The notes below the pieces were generated by a model. That model searched no databases, was not told the DNA's origin, and worked only from the letters and a program-made list of their open reading frames with translations. Below, piece after piece: positions 45,701-58,541 of a stretch of DNA of 64,000 nt. Position numbers and translations under genes: made by a program. Each line of letters opens with the position of its first letter. Position 1 is the stretch's first letter. Source of the DNA: Neonectria sp. B-13 (Eukaryota > Ascomycota > Sordariomycetes > Hypocreales > Nectriaceae); assembly GCA_002682825.1 (NCBI GenBank), contig NOKP01000001.1, positions 3,103,296-3,167,295 of the forward strand. The letters run 5' to 3'.

Positions 45701-48700
45701 CATACGGCATTTCGCCCCCCCTGGAGGCATTAACGTCTTGGCCTCTCTGGCGGTCAGTTTAAGACCATCTGTCCTCCGTGTGACCTGGGGACCCCGGGGC
45801 GCGGCGATCGGGCGCCTTCACATGACTAGGCCAGTTCGCAATCCTGGATTCTCTGCCAGATAGCGGTCAATGGCACAATGCCAAAGCCGACGAGCTGCAA
45901 ATACCTCCACGTCCTCCTCACCTTGCACCGGGGCTAGGCAGTGGAGTGGTGCAGTAGCACCGACCTTGGGGGTGCATCATTGCATGTCGCGATCTTGAAC
46001 TTGCGCACGCTCGATCACACTGGGGCTTGGCTAGCTCGGTAAAGGTTGAGTCAGCCATCATCCAACACGGTTCTAAGTTGGGCAAACCCCTCCGTCATAT
46101 CTATGATAAGATAGGTACGATGCCGTTTCCTTGTCCATCACACCTCAGACGGCCGTTGACACCATGGAGACCAGGCTGATGGAGGAGGGGGGCTGGGTCT
46201 GGTTGGCTGGCGGGATAATTAATGCTCTCGGATGAGAGGGCGGGTGGCAGGTGAACCAGCCCTCTTGAGTCTTTGTTGCTGCTGTGGGTGTACGGATACT
46301 GTGCTGTAGATAGAGATGCGACGTGACACTCTAGAGTTGCAAAGCATCCAGATCTTGCGGGGTTGAGATTTCCAGCCGTCGACGGCCGCACCTTACATGT
46401 TGTGCCACCAACCAATGTAGGTACTGTACTGTACAGTGCGGCCACCATTGCTATGCCTTGTGTCTCAAATGCACCGTCTCCCAACACGACTGCCTACTAC
46501 GTACTTTGTACTGTGCGACAGCGGAATGCGAAACGGCGACCATTCAGATAGATCCCTCTAGGGTAGTTGCGTAACGAATAAGTTATCTAGGGTAGGTCTA
46601 AAGTCGACACACCCGCCGTCGTCACACTGTAAGTATCGATAATACCTCGAATCACGACATCTTAGTGCGAGAAGCAACACATGCCCACCGTTGTTGACCA
46701 TTGGCCGTCACAAATCACGTTTCAATGAGACTCAATTTCCCGGCAGCCTAGGTTGCGAAAGCCAAAATGCTGCGCCGAGTTGCCTGACACTGTTTTGACG
46801 AGTCGAGTCGGCTAGCAACTCAGCTAGTCGAGTCCAGACATGCTGGGTTCCGTCTACTACCTACCACGTGCCGTGGTAGCAGGTAGCAGACACGCAGATT
46901 TCGGGGCGCAACTGATGCGACAATTTCAGCCTCGATCCAATCGCATTGCGACTTTCTGTTTCGAGCCATCGATTGGTCTAATGTCGGTCAATCGCAATGT
47001 TGCGGGGTTTCCCGTCTGGCCTGGCTCTTTTCTGATGATTGATCAACGATGATGATTGATCCTCGACGTTCCGCCCCATGTTGCCGTGCCATGCCATGCC
47101 ATACCCTGCCCTGCCCTGTCCTTGCACCCGTGCGCTCTTCCTCTAGCCTTCTTCCGTGTGTGACAAGTCGCTAGCCGTGGAGCCCTTGTCGTCTGTCCCT
47201 TGATGCCCATCCCTGCCTCGGCGATGGGAAACAAACGTGGAGCGAGCAGCGAGCACCCCAAGCACCGAAGCACAGAGCACGGAGCACTGTGAATCCGAGC
47301 ACTGTGAACAAGCCGAGGCGGACGGATGAGCGAGCAATTGTGGCTTTCTCGCGCCGTCGCAGGCTAATGCCTCGTTCCCGCTTTGCTGTGCATGCCCGGC
47401 CAGCCCCCCAGTGCAAAAATGCTTTGCATCCGCCATCCGGCGTCAACCATCAGGCCATGGCCCTAGAGACGTCAAGATCGGTCTGCACGGATCTTCACCG
47501 ACTGTTCCGGCCGGGCGAGAGCGCAGCCTGCGTGGACGGCGCCGCGCCTCGTGAACGTTGTGGCAACTTGAATGCGGCTGCGCACTTCGGGATGGAGACA
47601 CAAACATTAGTACCGGTCCTCTGCCGTAAGTTAGTTGCAGCCAGGTCTCACAGTCCTCCTCATGGTGTCTCACTTCGGCATATTCTCAAGCCCTTCCGAC
47701 TCCGCATGGAAGCACAAGCTTGCAAGCCTCATAGTTGGGCAGCCACGAGTCGACGAAGACGCCCATTGCTGGCAGGCAAAATTTAATTGACAATGCCTGG
47801 CTGGCACAGAGACATCGTCTACATGACAGGGCAACGACAGGCTCCCGATGGAACAGCTTCAAAAAGTCTCCTTCACAAGACATGGCCAAGTGATCGTTTT
47901 TTGACCGTTAAGCGACCGATCCTTCCCGACCCGCCCGGAAAACTCCTACTTCGTACTTCGTACACCCGAACTAAATCGACAACGTCTAGATGCCCTGCGG
48001 TCAACAGGCATTCGACAGGCAATCCGAGGTGATCGTCTACTAGGGGCGTACGAATACGGTAAGTCTGCGGCGGAGAGAGTCAAGGATTCAAACCCTCAGG
48101 GCCTCATGGACTCTCAAGCCTTTTCCATACCCCCGCTTGCCACAGTGCGGCACTTCTTGTTCGCTATTCCACAAGTCGAAAGGCTGGTCAAATCCGCCAA
48201 TGCGCCAAGCTCTCTGACGTTCGTCTATACTACCTACTACTATGACAGTACACCCAATCCCCGAGTCCCCCGCCCTGGGCATCAACAACGGCTTTCAGAG
48301 GATGGATGGCCTATCGCCCTGCGTCCTCCAATGGCTTCGCAACAACCCCATACGACGTGATCTCACATGATATACGACTAATGCGAACTGGTATCGCTCT
48401 GGTGGATGGTTGATTCAAAGCTGCATTGTAGGCAGCCTTCTGGAGCACTGATCCTCGTGGACCGCGGCTATATGTCTAACAAATTCCCCATCGAGCCAAG
48501 GCCCAAGACAGAAAACCCAGGCTTGCCCACGCACCCGCTCAAAACAAAACGCATGGATGGAGACTCGGGAGGCGAGGAGGCTGGCAACTGGTAGGGAGGG
48601 GCCTCGATTTGTGAGCAAAGCTCAACGGGGTTGCACTTCAACTCGCAAAGCTCCACCACCATGCCGCTATCTGCTCTGTTAGGCTTATCTGATAAGTCTT

Positions 48701-51700
48701 GGCAATCGCTGGGCAGTTGCATACACTGTTGACTGCAATGACGGGTGCTAGCAGGGTCCCTGGGTCCCTGCGACTCCCTGCAACTCCCTGGTCATTCATC
48801 GCCTCAGTATTCTTCAGCTCTCATCGGACATAGAATCAGGCGATGTGAGCATGGCCTAAGCTTCTTCCGACCAGCCATCCCTCGTCATTCCTGCCATTAT
48901 TGATCCTGCGACTCGTTATTACAGGTCCTCGTCCCCGAACGCGCATCCGCCTTGGATGGAGAAGGGGATCGCGATTCTGGGGACCCTTGGAACAGCTTCA
49001 ACGCTACTGAGAAGAGGATGTTCACAGTACGAGGCTAGCATTCACCAGAGGAGGGGGTGTCCACGGAGAGAAGAGCTACATGCTACATGCTCTCAACGGC
49101 AGATAGAAGCTCAACTAGGATTGAGTATGGGTTGCGAGGTCTAAGCCGGGGCCAAGCCATGGCACGAGACGGAACATAGTCCATGATCACCGGTCCTGAA
49201 ATGAAGACGGCTTGGATATCACACTCAAATATTCTAGTGCTACCTGGGACTGGGTCTTCGGAGCGAATATGGTGGGCAACCTGCTCCATCACTCATCACA
49301 AAATCCGCAGCCCGGTGCACGGAAATGATGAGTCGCGAAGAAATGGAGGGTACCATCGGGAGATGGTCAAGACTCGATGGAGGTCAGGGTTGGCCTGTCG
49401 TAGATGTGTGATGTTGTGGTGATGGAGGAGAGCTTGGGCGGGAAACTCCGCGATTCAAGTCATGTTTTCGGATGGCGTCTAGGTAGGAGACGGTGCCAAC
49501 CTCCAGCAACTCCGGACTAGTAGAACCGATCAAACGGGCAGAAAGGAGTATGAGTTCATTCGTACTTCGTAACGGGCACACTAAAGTTTAATTAGTTATT
49601 ACCATTCGAGAGGAGATATGACAGAGTCAAAGATGCCAGTGCAGGCGTGACATCGTTGGCTGCAGGTCGAGCAATGCGACCACACTGTTCGCAGATCACT
49701 GCATGAGACGCAAAAGACGGGATGTTAGTATGTATTAGAGGGAGCGGAAGCCTCGGCGAACGGAAGGATATGTCGAGATCAGCGGGGGAGATTAGGGCAT
49801 GGCCCAGGCAAGCGACGGGGCAAAGGCCCAAGGGGGCCGAGATGGATGGAGCATTTGAGCTTCTCAAGCTTCGCAAGCTTCACAAGCTTCTGCAGCGGTC
49901 GCACGCAACGCTACGGCACGGCGCACGGCTGAGGAGGAACAGGGCCATGAGCCGATGCGACAGGGGTATCGGAGGAAGAAAGATGGCGGCGACGCTAAAC
50001 TGGCGCGGGCACGGCAAATCGAGAATGAGAAGTCGAGAGTCGATCTTCCATAATTAGCCCAGGACGAGAGGAGATTTAGGCCACAATGTTGGGACCATGT
50101 TAAATTAGCCAAATTAGTCCATCATTGACTTCAGAATGTGGGATAAATTAAAAATAGATAGTCGCTGTGATTGATGTGTGATGTGACGGCATGGGACGGG
50201 ACGGGATGGGACATGTTAGCGCCCGGGTGGTGTTTTGCAGATTCCACTGAACATGCGTAAGCGCTGAGGGACGAGCGTGGGGAGGGGAATGGGGAAATAT
50301 TGGAATTTAGCCCAGAAATAGAGATCAAATGGGGCTAATTTCGACAGCGACCTTGGCAAAGAGGGGTTAAATGGGCCATAACGGGCTAAACTCGGCCGGG
50401 GGGATCGCCTTGGTTGTGATGAACTAACTGCTGCCAGGTTCATTGCAAGGGTTACAAGGGTTGCAAGGGCGGCGCGGACGAGCGAACCGTCCCCTGGCAG
50501 CCGGCAGTCTTTTTGTGAGCGGGGGCCCTTGAAAATGACTCGCATTGGTCGCGAAGTCTTGAACAATTGGGCTAGGCTGGGCTCGGGAGTCAGGATGTGG
50601 GTTGACACACACACACACAAGCTCTTGGACAGACGATGGATAAACCCTGGATGAGCCGAGGTGTGCCAGGAGGGGCATTGATAGGCACGAGAGAGGGGAG
50701 CAAGGAATTACGGATACTACTCTATCCATGGGGCTAGGTGATGACAAGTGACAGATACAGGGCTTCGGGGGAATGGGAGGCCCGGGGGTTCGATGAGGAG
50801 GACGGTGCTGATGATGGCTGCTGTTGATAGCCTACTAGACTACCAAACTACGTAGTACTGACCTGTAATCCATCCTGGGGTTCCTTTGTTATGGTGGTGA
50901 GATACTTGCCTTGAGGCTGTAGGGATTCACTTGCTTTACAGTTCTCGAGTTGCGCTAGCTACTGTCATGACTTGGCCAGACCTTTCCATGATCCACCATC
51001 TCTGCTGCCTCTCTGTAAACCAGCCTCAATCTTCCCTCGGCTTCTAGTTCCCAGCTCCCAGCCGCCGTCACCGCGATAGAACCGTCATCTCCCCCATTAT
51101 GGCAGCCTGCGTCTCGCAGCCAAGGAATCTCGAAAACCAACATCATGCCCAGTCCTCCGCCCCCTCATGGCTTCTCACAAGAGCGCCAATCTCCTAGCTC
51201 ACCCATCGCCCTCCTCTCTCACTCTCTTTCTCTGCTCGGCCGCCTGCTGCTGTAAACCTCTGTAGTCCTCTCTGTAGACTGTCGTCCGTCAGGGACGAGG
51301 CTGGTTCGGGCCTAGTCCCGTTAGCACCTGGCAGCCAAGCGCCCTGGGACCTGGCCTCTGCCCTGCTATTGGCTGGGCTACCCCAGCTCCCCTGTGAGAC
51401 CCCTGCGGCTCGTGCTACAGCAACGGGCCAATCTTGATCCCCCGCCGGGATGGCAATCAAATGGGCCATCCCTGTTCGCGGTTGGCGCTACAATCGGTTG
51501 GTCCCGCGGCCCCGACGGCTCCTGCACGAGCCAACGTTTCGTCACACGTCGCCTGTCGAATCACGGCCCGCAGACGTCCTTTTCTCAACGACACTACAGT
51601 CCCTGGCTGTCCACCCGACCGACTCTCGCGTCCACAAGCAGCCACAACCCTACCGCCACGCTCACAGATCGCTGCCTCTTCCTGGCCGTCGCGAAAAGCC

Positions 51701-54001
51701 CATCCCGCACATCCACGCTTGCCGTTCATGCGCCGATACGCTGATACTTTGCGAGTCGCGGTTCCGCACCGCAGAATGCCGCGTACCGATGCTCGACTGT
51801 ACTTCGTACGCTCGACTGTCGCCTCTCCTCCTTGGCTTCTGTGTAGCGTTGCTGTGGCGGCCGCACCCCCGGCTTGCTCTCTAACTACCCTGTCATCTTC
51901 GCCCGCTTACTCGCTGAGTTGCTGCTCACCAGCCCAGCCCGATTCTTGCTCGTCCGATCCTCGTGACCTTGGCGGAGTCGTTGCTCCTTACCCCGACCGC
52001 CCCCGGCCTAAAGACGTCACTTGTCTTTCCTCGACCCCCGCAGCTATCGACCCATGTACCTCTCAACGGAGACTTTTATTGACGGAGACGGGATTCGCAA
52101 TCATGGGAGCTTTCGACTTGGGTTACGGGCAGCCACTGGCAGCATGGGCTCGCCAGCCACGAGGCCGACCTGCCGGCCAATCTGCTGCCTGACCGCCTCT
52201 CACGGCTTCTCTATTCGCCCGCCCAATAATGGGCTTCGACATCTGGGACGATTTCCTTTGTCCATTGTGTCCTAGGGCGCCCCGACCGCAATTCTCCCGA
52301 GCAGGTTCTAGTCGATCTTCAGCGTTCCAGGCCGTGAACCGCGAAACGTGAATCGTGAATTCAAACAACTCATGACCGCACTAAGGTGTTCCTGTTTGAT
52401 GAGGCATTTGCAACGACGATCGAATAGCCTTCCAAGGTTGGCACAGTATGCTCTGCCATGGGCGACCTTGCGAGACCACGAGATGGTTAATGGAGCTAGC
52501 GACCTGATCCTGAACGGACCCTGGTTGCAATGGGTTTTCGTCGTCCCCTCTCTTCCCCGATGGTCTATACCGGTAGACCGCCGCTCATGCAGGTAGATTA
52601 GCCCGGTGAGTGAGCTCCCACTGTACTTGGACAGCGTGGGGATACGGCTGCTGCTGTTGCTGCTGCATGATCCGACGACGTAGGTACATACAGAGTGCGG
52701 ACGGAGTATACGCTCCAACCACATACACACATACACGCACTAGGACCTTGCGGTACAGCTCCGGTGCAGCAACCCCCGTAACCACCATCACTCCGTCAGA
52801 CGCAGGATCTGTTTTCATGCGAATGTCAGTTCAGAAGCTCTGCTTGCTCCGTCATCAACGAGCCATTGCAGGTCGGGAACAGAGCTGATAAGGCCGGGCT
52901 AGATGCTAGGCCACCCTCCCAGCCTAGTTGATCGGGGATGGCCTCGTCGCTCGCTCACGGACTTGCATATCCCCCCGTTCAGAGCTAGATCCAAAGGATC
53001 CAGCCCCTCCGGTCGACAAGTCGGCAGGTCCCCTTCCCCTCTCTAGGCCCTCCACCGCGTGCAGACTGCAGAGTGGCTGCTCGTTGCTTGGGATCCCCAC
53101 GGGCAGATGGGCACACCATGCGCGACTTTCCTCTTTGGACATCCCCCTGTCCACTCGCTCCAATTCCTTCCGCAAATCTATTCCTAGAGTGGAGATCAAG
53201 CACATCGAGCACCAAGCACACCTCTTCTCGCAGATGGGGACTAACTTTGTCGGCCCATCCCTATTGGTCTCTCTAAGCGCAGTCGCTGTCTCTGGTGCCA
53301 TGGGCTCTCGGTCGTGCATGAAGCAAAAATAGCAACACAGGATGGGAAGCCTCATCGAATCGATGCAAGATGGCCGCCAGCAGAGCGGCCGTGATATAAG
53401 AATTTGCCCATCCGCAACCGCCCTTGAATTTTGCCCTCTTTTCTTTAGTTGTGTTACAAGGCGAGAAGATCCAAGTGTTGCCAAAAGGCCTTTCCCCGTT
53501 CTCTTAATCCCCTTTCTCTTTCCCGCCCTCCTCGAAATCTTCCCCCACCCGCAAGCCGGACTTGCTTGGAACCAGTCATTCATTGCGCAATTTCACTCAG
53601 TCGAACCGAACCGACGAACGAACGAACAGAAACCAGCAGCAGACCAACGACGTCGTTTGATACGACTCTTGCCTCAGCTGCCACTTACACTCGACTCAGA
53701 GATCTTATCGATCCTGATCAAGCAAACAAACAAACAAACACTAATTTAATCAACCTGGAATCGGGAGTTTCAACCCGGACTCAATAGCCCAGTCTTCCAC
53801 GCCCAACCTCTTGGCCTTGCGCTCGGCTCAAGACCTGGACCCCTAGCAGCAAGACATTTTTCCATCCCGCTTTTGATCCGCTCCACGCCACAGTGTCGCC
53901 TCACCCGAGATCACACAGTGCCACACCCCCCCGGTCCACACTGCACCCCCTCCTGGTCACCCAGTGCGCCAATACGTCCGGACCAGCATCGCAGCCTACA
54001 A
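42726..54001. other. 11-kb region without a convincing gene
   Basis: Between the divergent SAM/PH and Zn2Cys6 genes. Open frames up to about 250 codons exist (51434-52192 plus, 52924-53583 minus, 47289-47786 plus), but they are Arg/Pro/Ser/His/Cys-rich, lack domains and show no consistent splice continuations. Simple repeats occur (AGCGGT near 43082-43135, GGCCGTT near 43490-43510, CA at 50609-50622), as do many TAC...GTA words (44426, 44438, 47947, 47954, 48048, 49563, 51800). From about 53450 it is a CT-rich leader of the regulator gene. It could host long non-coding RNA or small spliced genes I cannot resolve by eye. Confidence 0.45.
44426..44447. repeat. Direct pair of GTATTCGTAC words
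   Basis: Two exact copies of the 10-mer at 44426-44435 and 44438-44447, 12 bp apart. The same word or its complement occurs at 35331, 48048, 57806, 58368 and 59796, all intergenic. Confidence 0.8.
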
Positions 54002-56187
54002 ATGTCTACGCTGCCCCCCGACCATCGCAACAGCATGATGCGATCAACTGGAAACACAGTCAAGATGGCTGCTCCTCAGTCTTCCAAGGCCAAGTCGGCC
54101 TGCAAAGCCAGCAATGGCAAGCCCAAGACCAAGACACAGATGCACCGCCGCTCAAGAACAGGTTCGTCGTCCTCGCGCCCTGCCGCACTTACACGGGAAA
54201 GCCAAGCAGCCGAGGCCGCACAGCTCTCCCGTTTGCGCCCACGCAACTAGGAGCTCTCTTTTGCTAACATATGTCTCTCCCTCGTATAGGTTGCTACACC
54301 TGCCGATTAAGGCGCAAGAAGTGCGACGAGGGTTCGCCCGCGTGCACGGCATGCAAGCACCTCGGCCTGCAGTGCGAGTACAAGCGACCCATGTGGTGGA
54401 GCAACAATGATGCGCGCCGAAAGCACAAGGACGACATCAAGATGATCATCAAGCGCAAGAAGCTCTCCGAGAAGTCTTCCCACAGCATCCAGACCTCGGT
54501 CGGCAGCTCCCCTCCCGGGCTCACCCACTCCATGCCCACCTCGGCCACCTTCACAGACCCTCTGGATCGAAACCGGTCCGCCTCCATCGACTCTCACTTC
54601 TCCGCCGCCTTCAACTTCAACAGCCCTCCCAGCGGCGCCGAGTTCAGCGGCTTCAACGGGGGCATGCACCCGGAGATCATGTTCGGCAGCTACTCGCCCT
54701 ACGAGATCGACGTCAAGACTGAGCGCCAGATGTTCGTCAACGATGTGCCCACCCTCCGCGAGTCGCACATTTCCACCTTCAGCACCTACCAGCCCCCTCC
54801 TCCCGCCGGCACCGTTCTGTCGTCTGCGCCCTTTGATGGCGAGTGGACCGAGCAGATCTTCCAGGAGCGCAAGGAGTCGCTGTCGGAGGAGACTCTCAAT
54901 GTCAACTTCTTCGACTTCTCCCACGGTCCTTCCACGGACTCGAGGCAAATCCAGATCGAGCTGGACGAGAACGACCAGCGACTGCTGGATCACTTCATCC
55001 AATTCGTGCTGCCGACCATCTTCCCCATCCTCGAGTCCAACCAGCACGGCTCGGTCAGCTCTGACCTGATCCTCCCCGCGCTGCAGTCCAACAGCGCCTA
55101 CCTGCACTGCTGCCTTAGCATCGCGGCCCAGCACCTCAAGTCGCATGCCAATGTCACGGGCGAGGAGATCGACCAGGACATTATGCGCCACCGGTACTCT
55201 ACCATCTGGGCCCTCTGCGAGGCGCTCAAGAAGGACGAGAACCACCAGCAGATCCTTGAGGCCACTCTGGGCCTCATCTTCTTCCAATGCGTCGTCGGCC
55301 GCTTTGATGACGGCCTGCTGGATATTCCTTGGCACCAGCACTTCCAAGCCGCCATCAGCCTGGTGCAGAAGCTTGACCTTCCCCGCATTGTCTCGGACCC
55401 AACCGAGAACCCGACCCAGACCCCCTTCAACATGACCCTGAGTTCCTGGATTGACATCCTCGGAGCCACCATGAAGGGCCGGTCGCCCACCTTCGCCCAC
55501 ACCTACCGGGAGAAGCACCTGTCGCAGGCCAACCCCCACCTCGGGCTCCGAGAGCTCATGGGGTGCGATGACCGCGTCATGTACCTCATCTCAGAGATTG
55601 CCTGCCTCGAGTCGCTCAAGAAGGACGGCATGGATGACTTCACTCTCTGCCAGCACGTGTCGGCTCTCGGCGAGCAGATCAGCCTCACCGAGATGAACGA
55701 CACGGGCCCCAAGATGCCCTTCAACGCCAATGGCAGCCTGTCACCCAAGCAGCTGTCAAGGAACATGACCTCCGCCTTCCGCCTGGCTGCCCGCATCTAC
55801 CTCTGCAGCCTGGTCCCCGGCTTCAACCCCAACCAGCCATCGCCTTTGGGCCTAATGGAGAAGCTTACCACCGTGCTTCAGCACATCCCGTCAGGCCCCA
55901 ACGGCTTCGACCGCAACCTCGTCTGGGTCTACCTCATCGGTGGATCTATCAGCCTACCTGGAAGCACCTTCCGGGCCTTCTTCGAGGACCGCCTAGCGCA
56001 ACTTGGCGAACTCGCCAGCTACGGCTCCATGGGCCGTGTGGTGACCCTCCTGCGCGAGGTGTGGATGCAGAACGACAGCATGTCGGCCGCCAGCACACCT
56101 GGGTCTACCGCATCAGAGATGGTCCAACCGCACATCCACTGGCGGGATGTCATGCAGATGAAGGGATGGGACTTTTTGCTGATCTAG
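54002..56187 (+). CDS. Zn2Cys6 transcription factor with Fungal_trans_2-type body
   Basis: Two exons, 54002-54161 and 54290-56187 (128-bp intron, GTTCGT...GTATAG), 685 aa. The zinc cluster is C55-x2-C58-x6-C65-x6-C72-x2-C75-x6-C82 in GCYTCRLRRKKCDEGSPACTAC context, followed by a KRPMWWSNNDARRK block and a Lys-rich linker (nuclear localisation, likely coiled coil). The intron splits the Gly codon just before the first Cys of the cluster, a common site. A Ser/Pro/Phe-rich linker (to about 230) leads into a helical C-terminal half of the fungal-specific transcription-factor type (from about 230: LDENDQRLLDHFIQFVLPTI). The cluster plus PxWW motif resembles regulators named after Neurospora acr-2, but target genes are unknown. 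No biosynthetic cluster is adjacent. The long CT-rich leader and 11-kb upstream gap suggest complex regulation. Confidence 0.93.
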
Positions 56188-58232
56188 AGGACCCTGGAGC
56201 CATCCAAACACTACTTCCAATCTATCTTCAACAGCTGGTCTTTGAAGGGGAGCGAAGGTGTTTTGGGTAGGCCAATGGGACCTCCTCAGCACTTACACCC
56301 CTTGACTCTTCTTCCTGCATGCAAGCGGCTTTGGACCGCCTCTGAACGGCGAAGCAGGCATTTGCCAGCCGCAATCTCCGCGACACTTTTCTTTTGATCG
56401 CGACCTCTTTGACTAAGAGGACAAATTTTTTTATTACTTTCTTTTTTCTTATACACAGCACTTCACTTCGACTTTTTACAATGATACCTACTGGGATGGG
56501 AATTTACTACTAGAGGATGCCGCAAGGCGTACAGCAAAGGAAATGGGATTACAGAGAAACGACACTTGGACACTTGGACACACACACTACTTCTCGGCAC
56601 CCGGGAATACAACTTGAAGCGGGGATGCATGGGCGTTGAGGGCGATGCATGATGGATGGGATGGACACGAGAGATGAGTGGGGGGAACATGCAGGAACAA
56701 CGGGGGACGACGAATGATGTTTCTTTACCCTTTTTGATTGGATGGTTTTCTTTTGGGTTTGGGATTGCTGAGTTGTCCCAAGACTCGGAAATCGCTCGCT
56801 TTCGTTTATATACCAGGCGGGCAATGGTATGGGGTTTTGTGGGAATGGGGGGAACGGACACATACCTAGGCGCAGGGCAGGTTTCTGGCACGGGAAGCAT
56901 GGGAGCATTTTCTTTTTGGCTGGGGACAGGAATTCCTAGGGAACCAAGGAAAAGCTCTGGGAGCTGGGATGGGCTAGATCCCGGACCCGAACGAGAGGAG
57001 GGATTTCACACGGGTGGTGACTTGGATAGCTTAGCTTTAGTTGATAGGCAAACTAAACAAGACATTGCACTCGTTCATCATACTTTCAAAGATCTCGTCT
57101 CTCGCATCTCGCTTGTGTAAAGGCGACGGTGATAGTGATAGTGATAGTGACAGACAGGACGCGCAGGCGAGAGAGACCCCCGAGGGGGCACGGCTGCTCT
57201 GCACGGCGCTGCACGGCGCTGCACTCAATGACTGAGGCGCGCCGCATTGCATTGCACCACCAAAATACGGCTTGTTCTCTCTGTTCTCTCCCCATCCATC
57301 CCCTCACCCGGGCTCGTGCGACAGCGACCGGCGATTGGGACCACGGCGGCCGACCGGTAGAGGGAGCGACAGCAGGGTGGGTTGCGACGTTTACGCCTCT
57401 TCCGCCGTTGCCCATCTGCCCCGGAGGAATGACCCGGAGGTGGCCTCCGAAAGCGGAGACCATGTCCGAGGAGGGAACGGGGGCCCTGGCATGCGCACCT
57501 TGCTGGGATGGAAGCTGGGGTGCACACACGCACACGCACATGCATGGGACGTGTTTATCCATCGCTACGGGAGCAGTGTGATTGATCGTGCTGCGTGCGT
57601 CGTGGGTGAGAGTGAATGAACCCTTGCGTGGGCTTTTTGGGCGCTGTGGTCAGCATCACATCACACCACAGCAGCGAACAGCAAGTAGACGCAAGGGACA
57701 AGCAAGCAGGCACATTGCAGTGCAGCAGTGGATTGGAATGGTCTGATGAGGGGAACGCAAATATATCAATCAGTTAGCATGTGCATGTACTGTACGGAAT
57801 GCCGTGTATTCGTACGTGGTAAGCGAGTCCGTCTGATGAGGCCCCCCCCTTGCTTCTACCTATGTGCTGTTGCTGCGTGGTGATGCGATGCACTGCAGGG
57901 TCGGCGTGGAGGGCGAAGCGGAAAACGGCAGCCACGGTTAGGCAAGGGAGGAGGGGAAAGCATTTGCGGGCTGCAGATGGGAAGATACAGATGAGCAGAA
58001 TAATAATAAAAACAGATGGCAGATGAGATGTCCATGCCATGCCAGTCCTGTAACTGCAACGCAGATGCGCCACTGCGCGTATGTGTTGTGCGAGTCGGAT
58101 CCGAATGCAGCACCCCCGGAGGGCATCCCACGCTTTTGTTTGGGGGGAGGGGGGAGCCCTGAGGAACGGAACAGCAGACGCAGCGTCGCAGTGCAGTGGA
58201 AGGGACAGCTATGTCAGCAATCAGACGACACC

Positions 58233-58260
58233 AGCACAGCACAGCACAGCACAGCACAGC
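58233..58260. repeat. AGCAC pentanucleotide microsatellite
   Basis: Five and a half uninterrupted copies in intergenic DNA, the first of three short arrays within 310 bp. Confidence 0.85.
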
Positions 58261-58440
58261 TGCAGAAATTCCTCCATTAGCTGAGGTAGTTCTGGGGAGC
58301 AGCCTGCGGGCCTCTATTCGTAGAAACGTGGGGGGAACGAGGCTTGAGCCGTAGCAGTCCTCGAGGCGTACGAATACGCTGTAATTGGCGGCCCTGGCAG
58401 CTTCTGCTTGTTCGTAGGAAACCACGTACGTCTGCGTCAA

Positions 58441-58541
58441 GCACCGCACCGCACTGCACTGCACTGCGCTGCGCTGCGCTTCACCTCACTGCACTGCACT
58501 GCACTGCAGAGCGCTGTGCAGCACTCACTCACTCACTCACT
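58441..58541. repeat. CTGCA/CTGCG arrays followed by CACT array
   Basis: An array of 5-bp units (CTGCA changing to CTGCG and back) fills 58441-58509 and is followed by five CACT units at 58522-58541. Both arrays end in TGTACAGCGC-like sequence close to TAC...GTA words. Confidence 0.8.

Noticed and set aside
48060..48110. tRNA-like string with GATTCAAACCC
   Set aside because: No matching acceptor stem, anticodon arm or A box at the right spacing; no tRNA could be supported anywhere in the window.
51434..52192. 252-codon open frame on the plus strand
   Set aside because: Arg/Pro/Ser/Cys-rich with no domain, several overlapping frames equally open, no coherent splice or start context. Reads as GC-rich non-coding DNA.
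52924..53583. 219-codon minus-strand frame before the Zn2Cys6 gene
   Set aside because: Antisense of the CT-rich leader; basic low-complexity content and no motif.
54307..55539. 410-codon minus-strand frame inside the transcription factor gene
   Set aside because: Antisense shadow of a GC-rich coding exon with a clear Zn2Cys6 cluster and regulator body on the plus strand.
54002..56187. Zn2Cys6 factor as part of a secondary-metabolite cluster
   Set aside because: No polyketide synthase, NRPS, terpene synthase, P450 or transporter gene lies within reach in the window.
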